A DNA stretch of 64,000 bases from Psychrobacter aquaticus CMS 56. Its GTDB lineage: Bacteria; Pseudomonadota; Gammaproteobacteria; Pseudomonadales; Moraxellaceae. A program made the translations under genes and the position numbers. Positions within the stretch are counted from its first letter, which is position 1; each line of letters opens with the position of its first letter. Below, piece after piece: positions 53,529 through 62,896 of this stretch. The notes under the pieces were generated by a model, which was given only the letters and a program-made list of their open reading frames with translations, was not told the origin of the DNA and made no database searches. The DNA is taken from the NCBI RefSeq assembly GCF_000471625.1, contig NZ_AUSW01000011.1, positions 161,136 to 225,135 on the forward strand. Direction: 5' to 3'.

Positions 53529-55649
53529 CTAAAAATATCGTCTATATGATAGTTGAACATCGTCATTGGCAGCGACGCGATCTTGCCAGTCATAGTTGGC
53601 ATTGATACGTAACGCTTGCTTTTTATCAATATCGTACTGTAAACCTAAAGTCGATATCGGCTGCCAGTAATGACTACGAACATCGGATTCATCACTGTTG
53701 CCATGATACCAATATGGCAATTGCAATTCAGCTTGCGCGCGTAACTGATTGTTAATCTGATAACGACAACCTGCATTTATGCCTGTACCCACGCGAAAAC
53801 CCTTATTAAGACCTCGCCCACCTTGCGCGGTGCCTGATAAAAAGGTATAGCATAGCTGCGGTGGCATTTCACCTGTATTTGCTCTCGGTGTACCAAATGC
53901 CCATGACCAACCTGTCTCATAACCCACACTACCCACTAAATGATCTGTCCCATCTTCTTGTGAGCCATCGTTGATACGTGTCGCCTCTATCGTTGCGCCC
54001 CACGTTTTGCCTTTTTTGGCAGAGTTAATGGGATTAAAAGAGCGGCCACGAATCAAGGTTACGTTTTGCAAGACCACGCTTTTTGATTGGGAATCACGAT
54101 TGCTTAATGAATTGTCATCTTGGTCATATAGACGCAAGGTTGCAGCAGCACCTTCTAAGTCAAAAAACTGTGGAAACCCTGATGGATGATCGAGGGTATC
54201 ATGGTAGCCTGCTCTCACACCAATATCGATATAATTATTATCCCCGCGTTGACCAAAACCCATATAACCAAGCTGCAATGGGTGTCTGTCTATTGGGTTG
54301 TTATCCGATACCGCAATGAGACGCGGTAATAATGTCTGCTTATTATCTGACATACTTGACACTGGATTGAGCTGCGCCGATTTAATCTCATTGACAGTTT
54401 GTTTTGCACTATTGTGATAGCCTAATTGGTCACGCTGGTGCTTAACCTCATTAAGCTGTGCTTGACGTAACGTGCTGTCGGCAGGCGTATAATTGGTGCT
54501 GCCCAGTAGATTCTCATTCTTTAATAACTGTACAACATCTGATGGAATGACCGCATGAGGCAATTGACTCAATAAATGTTGCTGCGGTCGTACCACATCA
54601 ATGAGACGTAAAATCTCAGACGCACAATTATCGGTAGCGAAATAATACGGCAGCTCCAAATCTTTGGTTTCCCAAACATGTCTTATGATTTGTTGCACCT
54701 CGCTTGGAGTCAAATTCAACTGATATGTCCACGCATCACGTTCGTCATCTTGTATATATTTGGCAAATCTTTCAGGATAAGGATCTATTTCGATGATACT
54801 GTCATAGCCGCCGATCATAGATTTGACCGCATACACTGGAAAACTATCTGCTGGATTCCCGCCCACCGTATAATTGAGCGCATAAGCATGATGGACTTGG
54901 TTCGGATCAGCCGCACTTGCTTTTGAATCAATACGCAATAAAGTATGAGCGAAAGCTGAAGTAGGATTGTCTAAATATTCTTGTGCAAACATGATAGACA
55001 GCTGCTCGGGGGCAAGCTTCTGCATCCACGCATCAAGCTCAGGGCAATCAGCCGATAGGCTCGTACCATCAATGGTTAACACATTTTTTAACCACGCTAC
55101 TCGTGCTGGAAAACGACATAAAACGGAGCGATTGGCTTGGGTGTTAGCTTGGTTATTATTAGTAGAAGACAGTGTCAATTCTTGTGCAAGCGCTACCAAC
55201 ATGGCATCTAATTCTGCGCCTGAATCTTGTCGACCACGCTCGCTTAAAAAGAAGCTTGGGTCATCAATCAAACTCTGCGTTTTCTTTTTAGCAAAAGCGC
55301 TATTTTGACCCTCATAAAAATACAATAAGCGTCGCCATGTTGTATGCTGTGCCAGATTTTCTGCTTTTACCTGTTTGCGCCAGTCGGCTAATAATTGTTC
55401 CGCCTTGCTACTGTGTCCAGCTGAAACATTTTGCACACTTTGAGCATCTTGTTGAGTACTATTATGTGGCGCAGTATGTTGTGACGTAGATGCTAATTCT
55501 TCTGTCGTCACGACCGATAGCAGTGTCGGCAAAAAAGCCTGCGCTTGAGTAGAGAGTAGCAGTCCTGCCATAGCAAAAGGTAAACGTGTTCGCTGACCAA
55601 TTGCCGTTAAGGTACAACTTACAGATAGAGAAATAGGTTTTATAGCCAT
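53529..55649 (-). CDS. DUF4105 (Lnb-like) domain protein with C-terminal beta-barrel-like region
   Basis: A 706-residue exported protein. Residues 1-40 are a long signal peptide (AGLLLSTQAQA). Residues 90-400 match DUF4105 (Lnb N-terminal periplasmic domain), which resembles NlpC/P60-like cysteine hydrolases: AHTLLRID near 250, the ALNYTVGG segment, and YYFATDNCASEILRLID with the likely nucleophile Cys near 345. Residues 450-706 are alternating beta strands ending in YRRYF, the terminal aromatic signature of outer-membrane barrels. It may cleave an envelope substrate while anchored in the outer membrane. Function inferred only from domains. Confidence 0.78.
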   Translation of the reverse strand: MAIKPISLSVSCTLTAIGQRTRLPFAMAGLLLSTQAQAFLPTLLSVVTTEELASTSQHTAPHNSTQQDAQSVQNVSAGHSSKAEQLLADWRKQVKAENLAQHTTWRRLLYFYEGQNSAFAKKKTQSLIDDPSFFLSERGRQDSGAELDAMLVALAQELTLSSTNNNQANTQANRSVLCRFPARVAWLKNVLTIDGTSLSADCPELDAWMQKLAPEQLSIMFAQEYLDNPTSAFAHTLLRIDSKASAADPNQVHHAYALNYTVGGNPADSFPVYAVKSMIGGYDSIIEIDPYPERFAKYIQDDERDAWTYQLNLTPSEVQQIIRHVWETKDLELPYYFATDNCASEILRLIDVVRPQQHLLSQLPHAVIPSDVVQLLKNENLLGSTNYTPADSTLRQAQLNEVKHQRDQLGYHNSAKQTVNEIKSAQLNPVSSMSDNKQTLLPRLIAVSDNNPIDRHPLQLGYMGFGQRGDNNYIDIGVRAGYHDTLDHPSGFPQFFDLEGAAATLRLYDQDDNSLSNRDSQSKSVVLQNVTLIRGRSFNPINSAKKGKTWGATIEATRINDGSQEDGTDHLVGSVGYETGWSWAFGTPRANTGEMPPQLCYTFLSGTAQGGRGLNKGFRVGTGINAGCRYQINNQLRAQAELQLPYWYHGNSDESDVRSHYWQPISTLGLQYDIDKKQALRINANYDWQDRVAANDDVQLSYRRYF

Positions 55650-55876
55650 GGGGTAAAACCTCGCACATTATGATTCACACGCTGCTTGCGCAATTAAGGT
55701 CTGGTTAGTAATGTCTGCTAAATGGCTAACTTAAATACATTATTAATATAAGTACACTAAAAATATCTTTGAGATTGACCATTTTAACCGATATATCATG
55801 CTTATCATTGTATCCAAATCTATCAAATAAAGGCGTCAGCTTTGTATTTGTTCACTACCTATAAAAAGAGAATTTT

Positions 55877-56467
55877 ATGTCCAAAGCATCACCAATGACC
55901 ATTAGCGCTGGTCGATTATCAGCAGCTACTTGGCTTGCCTCACCGAACCACAATAAAAGACCGGCAGATACGAGCATTGACACCATCATCATTCATAATA
56001 TCAGCTTGCCACCCAATGAGTTTGGCACGTGCGATGCCAATGGTATGCACTATGTTAAGGCTTTATTTACCAATCAATTAGACTGGAATGCTCACCCTTA
56101 TTTTCAAACCATTCAAGGGGCAGAAGTGTCAGCGCATTTATTCATCGAGCGTGATGGGGCAATAACTCAGTTTGTAAGCTTTGACCAGCGGGCATGGCAT
56201 GCGGGCAGATCCAGCTACTTGGGTCGAACTGAATGTAACGATTATAGCATTGGCATCGAACTTGAAGGGTCAGATTTTGTGTCCTTTAATGACGTGCAAT
56301 ATGAAACGCTCGCCCAAGTTATCACTGCTATCTACAGGGCTTATCCTAAAACGCGACGACATCTAACAGGCCATAGTGATATTGCACCAGGGCGCAAAAC
56401 TGACCCCGGCGATTATTTTGAATGGACAAAGTTACGCGAGCTGGTCGCCGACAACTTGAACACGTAG
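55877..56467 (+). CDS. ampD: 1,6-anhydro-N-acetylmuramyl-L-alanine amidase AmpD
   Basis: A 196-residue cytoplasmic zinc amidase that removes the peptide from anhydromuropeptides in cell-wall recycling, and so controls the AmpR signal where AmpC is inducible. The zinc ligands are His in TIIIHNISLPP near residue 39, His in LTGHSDIAPGRKTDPG near 160 and Asp in the same motif. The conserved AWHAGRSSYLG and SIGIELEGSD are present. GAGA precedes the ATG. It lies 137 bases upstream of murJ, a common pairing. Confidence 0.97.
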   Translation: MSKASPMTISAGRLSAATWLASPNHNKRPADTSIDTIIIHNISLPPNEFGTCDANGMHYVKALFTNQLDWNAHPYFQTIQGAEVSAHLFIERDGAITQFVSFDQRAWHAGRSSYLGRTECNDYSIGIELEGSDFVSFNDVQYETLAQVITAIYRAYPKTRRHLTGHSDIAPGRKTDPGDYFEWTKLRELVADNLNT

Positions 56468-56526
56468 CGCCTGCTATCAATGCTCAGCATTTCCCACATT
56501 CAATCCATTTATCTCAGTCATGAAAG

Positions 56527-56535
56527 TGCTATAAT
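56527..56535 (+). promoter_or_regulatory. Extended -10 promoter of murJ
   Basis: TGC followed by TATAAT (56530-56535), about 70 bases before murJ. The -35 is poor, as with other extended -10 promoters in this window. Confidence 0.55.
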
Positions 56536-56604
56536 TCGTCAGTTTTTTGACACCAGCAAATCAGCACACAACCATTAGTAAATAAATTAGCATAATAGGT
56601 TCTC

Positions 56605-58155
56605 ATGGCAAAAAGTCGGTTATTTCGTTCAACCATGGTGGTCAGTAGCATGACCATGCTATCTCGTATCTTAGGTCTAGTACGCGATATCATATTATTA
56701 GGTGTTTTTGGCGCTGGTGGTCTGATGGATGCCTTTTTGGTCGCCTTTAAGATACCCAATTTTTTGCGGCGTTTGTTTGCAGAAGGCGCATTTAGCCAAG
56801 CCTTCGTTCCAGTCTTATCGGAATATAAAGAAAAATACAGCTTACAGCAGGTACAGATTTTAGTCAGTCGTACGTCAGGCGCGCTGCTACTGGTGCTGTC
56901 TATGCTCACAGTAGTAGTCATGTTAATCGCGCCTTGGGTGGTGACATTATTCGCGCCAGGATTTGCCGATCAACCCAATAAGTTTGCCATCACCACAGAG
57001 TTGCTACGCCTGACCTTTCCTTATTTATTGTTCATTTCTATGACGGCGTTTGCGAGCGGTATCTTACAAAGCTATGGCCGTTTTGCCGCACCCGCCTTTG
57101 CGCCCGTACTATTGAACCTATGTATGATTGGTGGCGCATTGATTTTCGCTCCGATGTTCGATACGCCCATCATGGCACTCGGCTATGCCGTGGCTATCGC
57201 TGGTCTGCTACAGTTTTTGATACAATTGCCGCAGCTGTGGCAACAAAAACTGCTCGTTGCACCCAAAATTGATTTTCAGCATGAAGGTGTCCGCCGAATT
57301 TTAAAACTCATGCTTCCTGCGATTTTTGGAGTTTCTGTCACCCAAATCAATTTATTATTAAATACGATTTTTGCGTCATTAATGATTGGCGGCTCAGTTT
57401 CTTGGTTGTATGCTGCTGAGCGCATGAGCGAGTTACCACTAGGTTTGATTGGCGTAGCAATCGGTACGGTCATTTTACCAAGTTTGTCAAAGAGCGAAGC
57501 CCAAAAAGACGATGTGAGTTTTAAAAAGACCATTGATTGGGCAGCGCGCTTAATTATTTTGGTTGGCGTGCCAGCATCAGCCGCCCTATTTATATTGGCA
57601 GATGTACTCATGCAAGCGCTGTTTTTGCGTGGCGAATTTACCTTGCGCGATGCACAAATGAGCTCACTTGCGTTGCGTAGTATGGCTGGTGGTATATTAG
57701 GATTTATGCTGATAAAAATCTTTGCACCTGCCTTTTTTGCGCGTCAAGATACCAGAACACCCGTAAAAATTGGTATCATCTCCGTTTTTGCCAACATGGT
57801 TTTTAGTGTTATTTTTATTGGTGTATTTTACTTTTTAGACATACCTCTGCACGGTGGTTTAGCATTGGCAACTACTGGAGCGGCCTTTGTGAACGCAGGT
57901 CTGTTATATTATTTCTTACATAAGCGTGACATCTTCCGTTTCGGTAGCCACTGGAAAAAGCTGTTTGCCCAGTTTGCCGTCTCTACCAGTGCCATGGTTG
58001 GTGTGCTTTATGTCATGTTACCCTACTTCCCCACCGATGATACCCAATGGCGACGTGTAGCGGCGTTGCTTATTATGTGTGCAGCCGGTGCGCTGGTTTA
58101 TGGTGTGGTGCTACTAGCAACAGGCTTCCGTCCTCGTCAGCTAAAACATGGCTAA
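56605..58155 (+). CDS. murJ: Lipid II flippase MurJ
   Basis: A 516-residue MOP-superfamily membrane protein with 14 helices that moves lipid II to the periplasm. Family segments: STMVVSSMTMLSRILGLVRD at the N terminus, AFLVAFKIPNFLRRLFAEGAFSQAFVPVL, where Arg residues line the cavity, and FFARQDTRTPVKIG near residue 375. The proximity to ampD, and to murC/murG/ddl elsewhere in the window, places it in peptidoglycan metabolism. Confidence 0.97.
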   Translation: MAKSRLFRSTMVVSSMTMLSRILGLVRDIILLGVFGAGGLMDAFLVAFKIPNFLRRLFAEGAFSQAFVPVLSEYKEKYSLQQVQILVSRTSGALLLVLSMLTVVVMLIAPWVVTLFAPGFADQPNKFAITTELLRLTFPYLLFISMTAFASGILQSYGRFAAPAFAPVLLNLCMIGGALIFAPMFDTPIMALGYAVAIAGLLQFLIQLPQLWQQKLLVAPKIDFQHEGVRRILKLMLPAIFGVSVTQINLLLNTIFASLMIGGSVSWLYAAERMSELPLGLIGVAIGTVILPSLSKSEAQKDDVSFKKTIDWAARLIILVGVPASAALFILADVLMQALFLRGEFTLRDAQMSSLALRSMAGGILGFMLIKIFAPAFFARQDTRTPVKIGIISVFANMVFSVIFIGVFYFLDIPLHGGLALATTGAAFVNAGLLYYFLHKRDIFRFGSHWKKLFAQFAVSTSAMVGVLYVMLPYFPTDDTQWRRVAALLIMCAAGALVYGVVLLATGFRPRQLKHG

Positions 58156-58287
58156 ATTAGGGTAAATGAGTCAATTAGAGTATTAACTTACGAAACCAAA
58201 ACAAGCGTAGTGTGAGAATTGACAGTCAATAATGCTGATAGTTGCCATAATTGAGCGTTAATGACTAACTGAAATTTAAGGTTTAAC

Positions 58288-58938
58288 ATGATAGCCAAGC
58301 ATATGACAACTAAGTCTATAACGAATAAGCGTATAACAACTAAGCCGCTTACATGGCAACGCTTACCTATGATCTTTGCTACTGGTGTCTTAAGCACTGG
58401 CCTACTATTAAGTGGTTGTAGCAATAATGATGTGGATACGGCGGATACTGAAAATGCAGCTGCTGTAGAAAATTCGGACGAGAATGCATCTACTCAAACA
58501 GCAGCAGTTGATACCAATAATTCTACGGCGGATGCGCAAACAATCGCTAACGCTAAAGATGAAACCACGACGGCTAACAATGCTATCAATCCAGCGGCTA
58601 CTCCCGATAAACAACCAAGTCTCGTCACCAATCCGACTCAAGCGGGCACTCCTGAAGACACTGTAAAGCAAGCATTAGATAGCTTGTATTACGGCGATGT
58701 AAAAAAAGCGGCCGGATACTACAAAGTAGATATGGCAAACTTCGAGCAAGAACTTGCCAAAACTCAGTCTGCTTTTCAACAAACCGTTGACGGTGTCACT
58801 ATCACTGATACTACTTACAATGATGATAAAACCCGTGCCACTATCATAGGTGAGCTAATGCTGAAAGGTCAAACTGAGCCTGCCCCATTGACTTATGAGC
58901 TACAAAAAATAGCCGGTCAATGGAAAATATTGGGTTAA
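58288..58938 (+). CDS. Lipoprotein with NTF2-like (DUF4878-type) domain
   Basis: A 216-residue lipoprotein. The lipobox LLSGC ends a long basic N-region (about 28 residues before the hydrophobic core). A low-complexity linker of about 75 residues rich in Asn/Thr/Ala/Asp follows. The last 95 residues (TPEDTVKQALDSLYYGDVKKAAGYY ... YELQKIAGQWKILG) resemble NTF2-like DUF4878 domains. AAGG lies six bases before the ATG. Function unknown. Its stop codon overlaps the stop of the convergent GNAT gene by three bases. Confidence 0.8.
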   Translation: MIAKHMTTKSITNKRITTKPLTWQRLPMIFATGVLSTGLLLSGCSNNDVDTADTENAAAVENSDENASTQTAAVDTNNSTADAQTIANAKDETTTANNAINPAATPDKQPSLVTNPTQAGTPEDTVKQALDSLYYGDVKKAAGYYKVDMANFEQELAKTQSAFQQTVDGVTITDTTYNDDKTRATIIGELMLKGQTEPAPLTYELQKIAGQWKILG

Positions 58939-59582
58939 GACGCCGCGCCGTCTTCATTTAGCGCGTCATGATCGATTGTTGCTTTATCTGATGCCACGGC
59001 TTTGCCAAGCATGACAACATCGGCGATAAAGCCTTCCATATCACAAACTTTTGGCATATATCCCCACTGCTCAAAGCCAAGCTTGCGAAATAAACCCAAG
59101 CTTGGTTGATTATGGGCAAAAATAAGCGCAACAATATTATGAATTCCGAGACTTGGCGCTTGCGTCAACATCCAGCGTGTCAGTAAGCTGCCAAGCCCTC
59201 GACCATGATACCCTTTATATAGATAAATACTGATTTCAGTGCTGATATGGTAAGCCGTACGCGCATACAGATCACTAAAGCTGCCCCACGCTACTATCGG
59301 CAATGTCTCTACCAAATTATTACTTTCAGTGTCATTTATCAACGCTCTCACAATATAAATTGGGCGTGTTGGACTTTTTAGATGCTCATCGAACCAGTCT
59401 AAACGCTCTTCACAAGTTACTGGCGCAAGATTGGCGGTTGCTTGTTTTCCTGCAATACTTTGATTATAAATAGCCAATATTTCGGCTAAGTCATTTTTAC
59501 TTGCCCGTTGTACAATAAACTGATCGTTGAGCTTATCTATTGATAATATAGATGGTGTAGCGTTTAAGGCAATATTGGACAT
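58935..59582 (-). CDS. GNAT-family N-acetyltransferase (phosphinothricin acetyltransferase-like)
   Basis: A 215-residue acetyltransferase. The acetyl-CoA loop is YKGYHGRGLGSLLTRWML near residue 120, preceded by AYHISTEISIYL, and followed by IFAHNQPSLGLFRKLGFEQWGYMPKVCD; the last two segments are typical of the Pat/Bar subgroup, which acetylates amino groups such as methionine sulfoximine or phosphinothricin. The substrate here is not known. GGAGGCTCC directly before the ATG is a very strong ribosome-binding site. It converges with the lipoprotein gene. Confidence 0.88.
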   Translation of the reverse strand: MSNIALNATPSILSIDKLNDQFIVQRASKNDLAEILAIYNQSIAGKQATANLAPVTCEERLDWFDEHLKSPTRPIYIVRALINDTESNNLVETLPIVAWGSFSDLYARTAYHISTEISIYLYKGYHGRGLGSLLTRWMLTQAPSLGIHNIVALIFAHNQPSLGLFRKLGFEQWGYMPKVCDMEGFIADVVMLGKAVASDKATIDHDALNEDGAAS

Positions 59583-59791
59583 GGAGCCTCCATAATTCGT
59601 TAAATGACTAGAGCGTGTTTGATCATCCTATTAATTACTAACCCTATCTCTTGGTATTGGTATTATATGATGGACAGACTATAGGATGTTAGTATGGTCA
59701 TTTTACTTTATAATGGCTGGTTTTAGACACATCGATTCTTAGCATGGTTGTGTTTTTTCTTTTTATTTGGTCTTATCATAGCTGAAAATTT

Positions 59792-60829
59792 ATGAACACC
59801 TATTTTCTTGAGCAACTGATGGCGTCGCCAAGCGCTTTGCCGACAAATACGAGCCAAGTAGATCTAGCGCCCTGTGTGCTTACTATTGGCAATTTTGATG
59901 GCGTGCATCTTGGTCATCAAGCCATGTTAGATCAAGTCCGTGACATTGCCCACGCGCAAAATCTTGGCTCTGCAGTCATGATATTTGAGCCGCAACCACG
60001 CGAGTTCTTTGCGCCTGCTACTGCGCCCGCGCGCCTAACCAATCTTGCAGAAAAGCAAGCGTTGCTAGCAGAGCACGGCGTAGAGACCTTGATTGTGGCG
60101 GGATTTGATACTGACTTTCGCTCGTTATCTGCCCAAGCATTTGCCGATATTTTGGCAATGCGCTTAAACGTTAAAGCATTGGTATTGGGTGACGACTTTC
60201 GCTTCGGTCATGACCGTACGGGTGACAGTCAGTTTTTGCGTGATTATGGTCTGCATGTGACCAATCTGCATACCATCACAGATGATAGCGATAAAGCGGC
60301 GCGTATCAGCTCAACACGCATTCGCGATTTATTGTTGGCGGGTGATATCGATGCTGCTAATACGTTACTTGGACGAGATTATGCCATAACAGGAATGGTC
60401 ATGGGGGGTGACAAAATTGGTCGTACTATGGACTTTCCCACTGCCAATATTGGTCTACAGCGCATCAAGCCGGCCCTGCATGGTATCTTTGCTGTAGATG
60501 TGGTCAGTCTAGATGGTGAGGGACAAGTGATTCCTAATGGCTTGGTCGCACTAGCGGACAATGGGCAAACAGGTATTGCAGGGCTACGTCAAAATAGCTT
60601 ATTTGGTACGGCTAATATCGGTACTAGACCTTCTGTTGATAAAACGCATGACTGGCGCCTAGAAGTACACTTTCCAGAGTTGCAAGCTGACTTATACGGT
60701 TTAACTTTACAGGTACGATTTTTGCATTACTTGCATGGCGAACGACGTTATGATGGCCTAGAAGCACTTAAAGCGGGTATTCATCAAGATGTAACAGATC
60801 TGCTTGAATGGCGAGCAAAACAAAAGTAG
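59792..60829 (+). CDS. ribF: Bifunctional riboflavin kinase / FAD synthetase
   Basis: A 345-residue enzyme. The N-terminal FAD synthetase domain has VLTIGNFDGVHLGHQAML near residue 30 and the ISSTRIRDLLLAGD motif near 170. The C-terminal flavokinase domain has GDKIGRTMDFPTANI near 205 and TANIGTRPSVDKTHDWRLEVHF near 270. It makes FMN and FAD, which SdhE needs for its target. In most gammaproteobacteria ribF leads ileS-lspA and lies after murJ; here murJ is upstream, with two genes between, and ileS is absent. Confidence 0.97.
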   Translation: MNTYFLEQLMASPSALPTNTSQVDLAPCVLTIGNFDGVHLGHQAMLDQVRDIAHAQNLGSAVMIFEPQPREFFAPATAPARLTNLAEKQALLAEHGVETLIVAGFDTDFRSLSAQAFADILAMRLNVKALVLGDDFRFGHDRTGDSQFLRDYGLHVTNLHTITDDSDKAARISSTRIRDLLLAGDIDAANTLLGRDYAITGMVMGGDKIGRTMDFPTANIGLQRIKPALHGIFAVDVVSLDGEGQVIPNGLVALADNGQTGIAGLRQNSLFGTANIGTRPSVDKTHDWRLEVHFPELQADLYGLTLQVRFLHYLHGERRYDGLEALKAGIHQDVTDLLEWRAKQK

Positions 60830-60866
60830 TGTTAAAAGATATCCCTGACTTTTATGCAAATATATC

Positions 60867-60911
60867 GCATTAAAAAACCCACAAACATTACTGTTGTGGG
60901 TTTTTTAATGC
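60867..60911. terminator. Bidirectional terminator between ribF and the DUF2789 gene
   Basis: Stem GCATTAAAAAACCCACAA and its exact complement with a nine-base loop, carrying T-runs in both directions. It serves the two convergent genes. Confidence 0.93.
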
Positions 60912-60941
60912 GAATTTTGGCGACGCTGATTTTATCGGTGC

Positions 60942-61181
60942 TTAAGCATCTGGATGTAGACGGACGTTTAGCTCATCGATAACTTCTACCCAAGCCGCAT
61001 CTTTATTCCACTCTTCTTGTAAAAAAGCGCGTTGGTTGTCATTCCAAATATGTGCCTCTGTCAGCTTTTCTTCTTTTGCTAATTGGTTATTTTCGACAAA
61101 GTCATCAATCGCTTCATCAGAACTGTCCAGTCCCAATTGTGCAAATAATTCATTCATATTATATTCAGGTTCACCCAACAT
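60942..61181 (-). CDS. DUF2789 family protein
   Basis: A 79-residue acidic protein with the DUF2789 pattern: MNELFAQLGLDSSDEAIDDFV near the start, then FLQEEWNKDAAWVEVIDELNVRLHP. Family members are small and helical, without known function. GGAG seven bases before the first ATG supports the eight-residue N-terminal addition seen here. It stands alone next to the bidirectional terminator. Confidence 0.85.
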   Translation of the reverse strand: MLGEPEYNMNELFAQLGLDSSDEAIDDFVENNQLAKEEKLTEAHIWNDNQRAFLQEEWNKDAAWVEVIDELNVRLHPDA

Positions 61182-61327
61182 ATTTTTTCTCCTTAAGAGG
61201 GTACAGGTTTAATTGTACTTATTATTTAGACTACCGTATTTATTGTAGCAAGCTTTGCTGAAAAAGCTGTTAACCAACGTTAATGTAAGGTTATCAATTG
61301 TGTTAACCGCTAAAAAATTTCACAGAC

Positions 61328-61354
61328 ATAAAAAAGCCCTCAAACAAGAGGGCA
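61328..61354 (-). terminator. Terminator of mdh
   Basis: On the minus strand the stem GCCCTC/GAGGGC with a six-base loop is followed by TTTTTTATG, 53 bases after the mdh stop codon. Confidence 0.88.
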
Positions 61355-61407
61355 TTTTATACATAATAAGATTAAGAAATAGCACTAAATTTTAGCAGTC
61401 TGGCTGA

Positions 61408-62397
61408 TTATGGTAGTAAATGCGCTACTGCATCACGCTCTTCGCTAAGCTCTTGCTCAGTGGCGGCCATTTTCTCTTTTGAGAAATCTGATGATACATC
61501 GACGCCGTCTACGATAGACCAGTCGCCATTGCTACAAGTGCAAGGGAATGAGTAAATTAATCCTTTGGCAATACCGTATTCGCCGTTTGAGTAAACGCCC
61601 ATTGAGACCCAATCATTCTCATCAGTACCTAATGCCCACGTACGCATGTGTGCAATGGCAGCGTTGGCAGCAGATGCAGCAGATGAAGCACCGCGAGCTT
61701 TAATGATTGCCGCACCGCGCTGTTGTACTTCTGGAATATACGTATTTTCGTACCAGTCACGATCTACCAAATCTAGCGCAGGTTTGCCGTTTACCGTGCA
61801 AGCCGTTAGATCTGGATACTGAGTTGATGAATGGTTACCCCAGATGATCATTTTCTTCACGTCATTTACTGTGCTGTCAGTTTTGCCAGCCAACTGCGCC
61901 ATGGCGCGGTTGTGATCCAAGCGAGTCATCGCAGTAAAGTTACGTGGATCAAGATCTGGTGCATTACGCTGAGCGATAAGCGCGTTAGTGTTGGCAGGGT
62001 TACCCACAACCAATACTTTTACATCGCGGCTAGCAACTTCGTTCAATGCTTTGCCTTGCGCTGAAAAAATCGCTGCGTTGGCTTCTAGCAAATCTTTACG
62101 TTCCATACCTGGGCCACGAGGACGGGCACCAACCAGTAGAGCATAATCAACATCTTTGAACGCGACAGTCGCATCATCAGTTTGGACGATACCGGCCAAC
62201 AATGGGAATGCGCAGTCTTCTAGTTCCATAACCACACCCTTTAGGGCGTCAAGAGCTGGCGTAATTTCAAGTAACTGCAAAATAACTGGCTGATCTTTAC
62301 CTAGCATCTCGCCAGATGCAATACGAAATAGCATTGCGTAGCTGATATTACCAGCGGCACCAGTGACAGCAACACGTAAAGGCTGTTTCATTGACAT
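61408..62397 (-). CDS. mdh: Malate dehydrogenase
   Basis: A 329-residue NAD-dependent enzyme of the citric acid cycle, of the dimeric cytosolic-like class found in Moraxellaceae and some other bacteria. Motifs: [19 protein letters not shown] for NAD near residue 10, [18 protein letters not shown] near 92, [19 protein letters not shown] with substrate Arg, and [10 protein letters not shown] with the catalytic His near 188. GGGAG lies before the ATG. It stands alone with its own terminator. Confidence 0.97.
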   Translation of the reverse strand: MSMKQPLRVAVTGAAGNISYAMLFRIASGEMLGKDQPVILQLLEITPALDALKGVVMELEDCAFPLLAGIVQTDDATVAFKDVDYALLVGARPRGPGMERKDLLEANAAIFSAQGKALNEVASRDVKVLVVGNPANTNALIAQRNAPDLDPRNFTAMTRLDHNRAMAQLAGKTDSTVNDVKKMIIWGNHSSTQYPDLTACTVNGKPALDLVDRDWYENTYIPEVQQRGAAIIKARGASSAASAANAAIAHMRTWALGTDENDWVSMGVYSNGEYGIAKGLIYSFPCTCSNGDWSIVDGVDVSSDFSKEKMAATEQELSEERDAVAHLLP

Positions 62398-62626
62398 TGA
62401 ATACTCCCTAATTGATTATTATATAAGTCACGACTATCGTTTTAGATATCGAGTGGTTTTTTGCTCAACAGCAACCATAAACCGAGGGTTAGTGTAGCAC
62501 CTCATCCTATTGACCGTCTAGACGCAGGAAGACACCCATTAATGATTATATTGTTACATTTTATACGAGACAAAATTTGAGTCTATCAAAGACTTGGGCG
62601 TGTTTGATATTCACAAATAGGCACTG

Positions 62627-62723
62627 CTGATCGCTAAAACGGTTCCAGACAAGGCGCAAGTCGATGATAATGTTAATACCTTAGCAAGACTTGCAACACC
62701 GTATGGGGCAGTTTTAGCATCAG
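62627..62723. repeat. Long imperfect palindrome upstream of mdh
   Basis: Outer arms CTGATCGCTAAAAC (62627-62640) and GTTTTAGCATCAG (62711-62723) enclose inner arms GGCGCAAGTC (62653-62662) and GACTTGCAACACC (62688-62700). It differs from the TATAGT family. Only one copy is seen here. Confidence 0.6.
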
Positions 62724-62741
62724 CCCCAATAATAAAAACAG

Positions 62742-62843
62742 GGGACAGGACTCTTTTTTGCCGCTTCATTGATAAAAATAGACGTATAGAATGACTATAC
62801 TTACTATTTTTATCTTCGAATCGCCTAAAAAATAGTCCCTGTC
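62742..62843. repeat. Nested palindromic (REP/BIME-like) element
   Basis: Outer arms GGGACAGGACTCTTTTTT (62742-62759) and AAAAAATAGTCCCTGTC (62827-62843) enclose the perfect arms GATAAAAATAG/CTATTTTTATC (62771-62781, 62804-62814) and inner GTATAG/CTATAC. The AGGGGACAGGACT-type outer motif resembles substrates of REP-associated transposases. With the preceding palindrome it fills most of the 62398-62896 gap. Confidence 0.65.
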
Positions 62844-62896
62844 AGTGCCATGGTTGAATTATCAAACATGCCCTTATAAAAGAGCATTTAAAAAAC

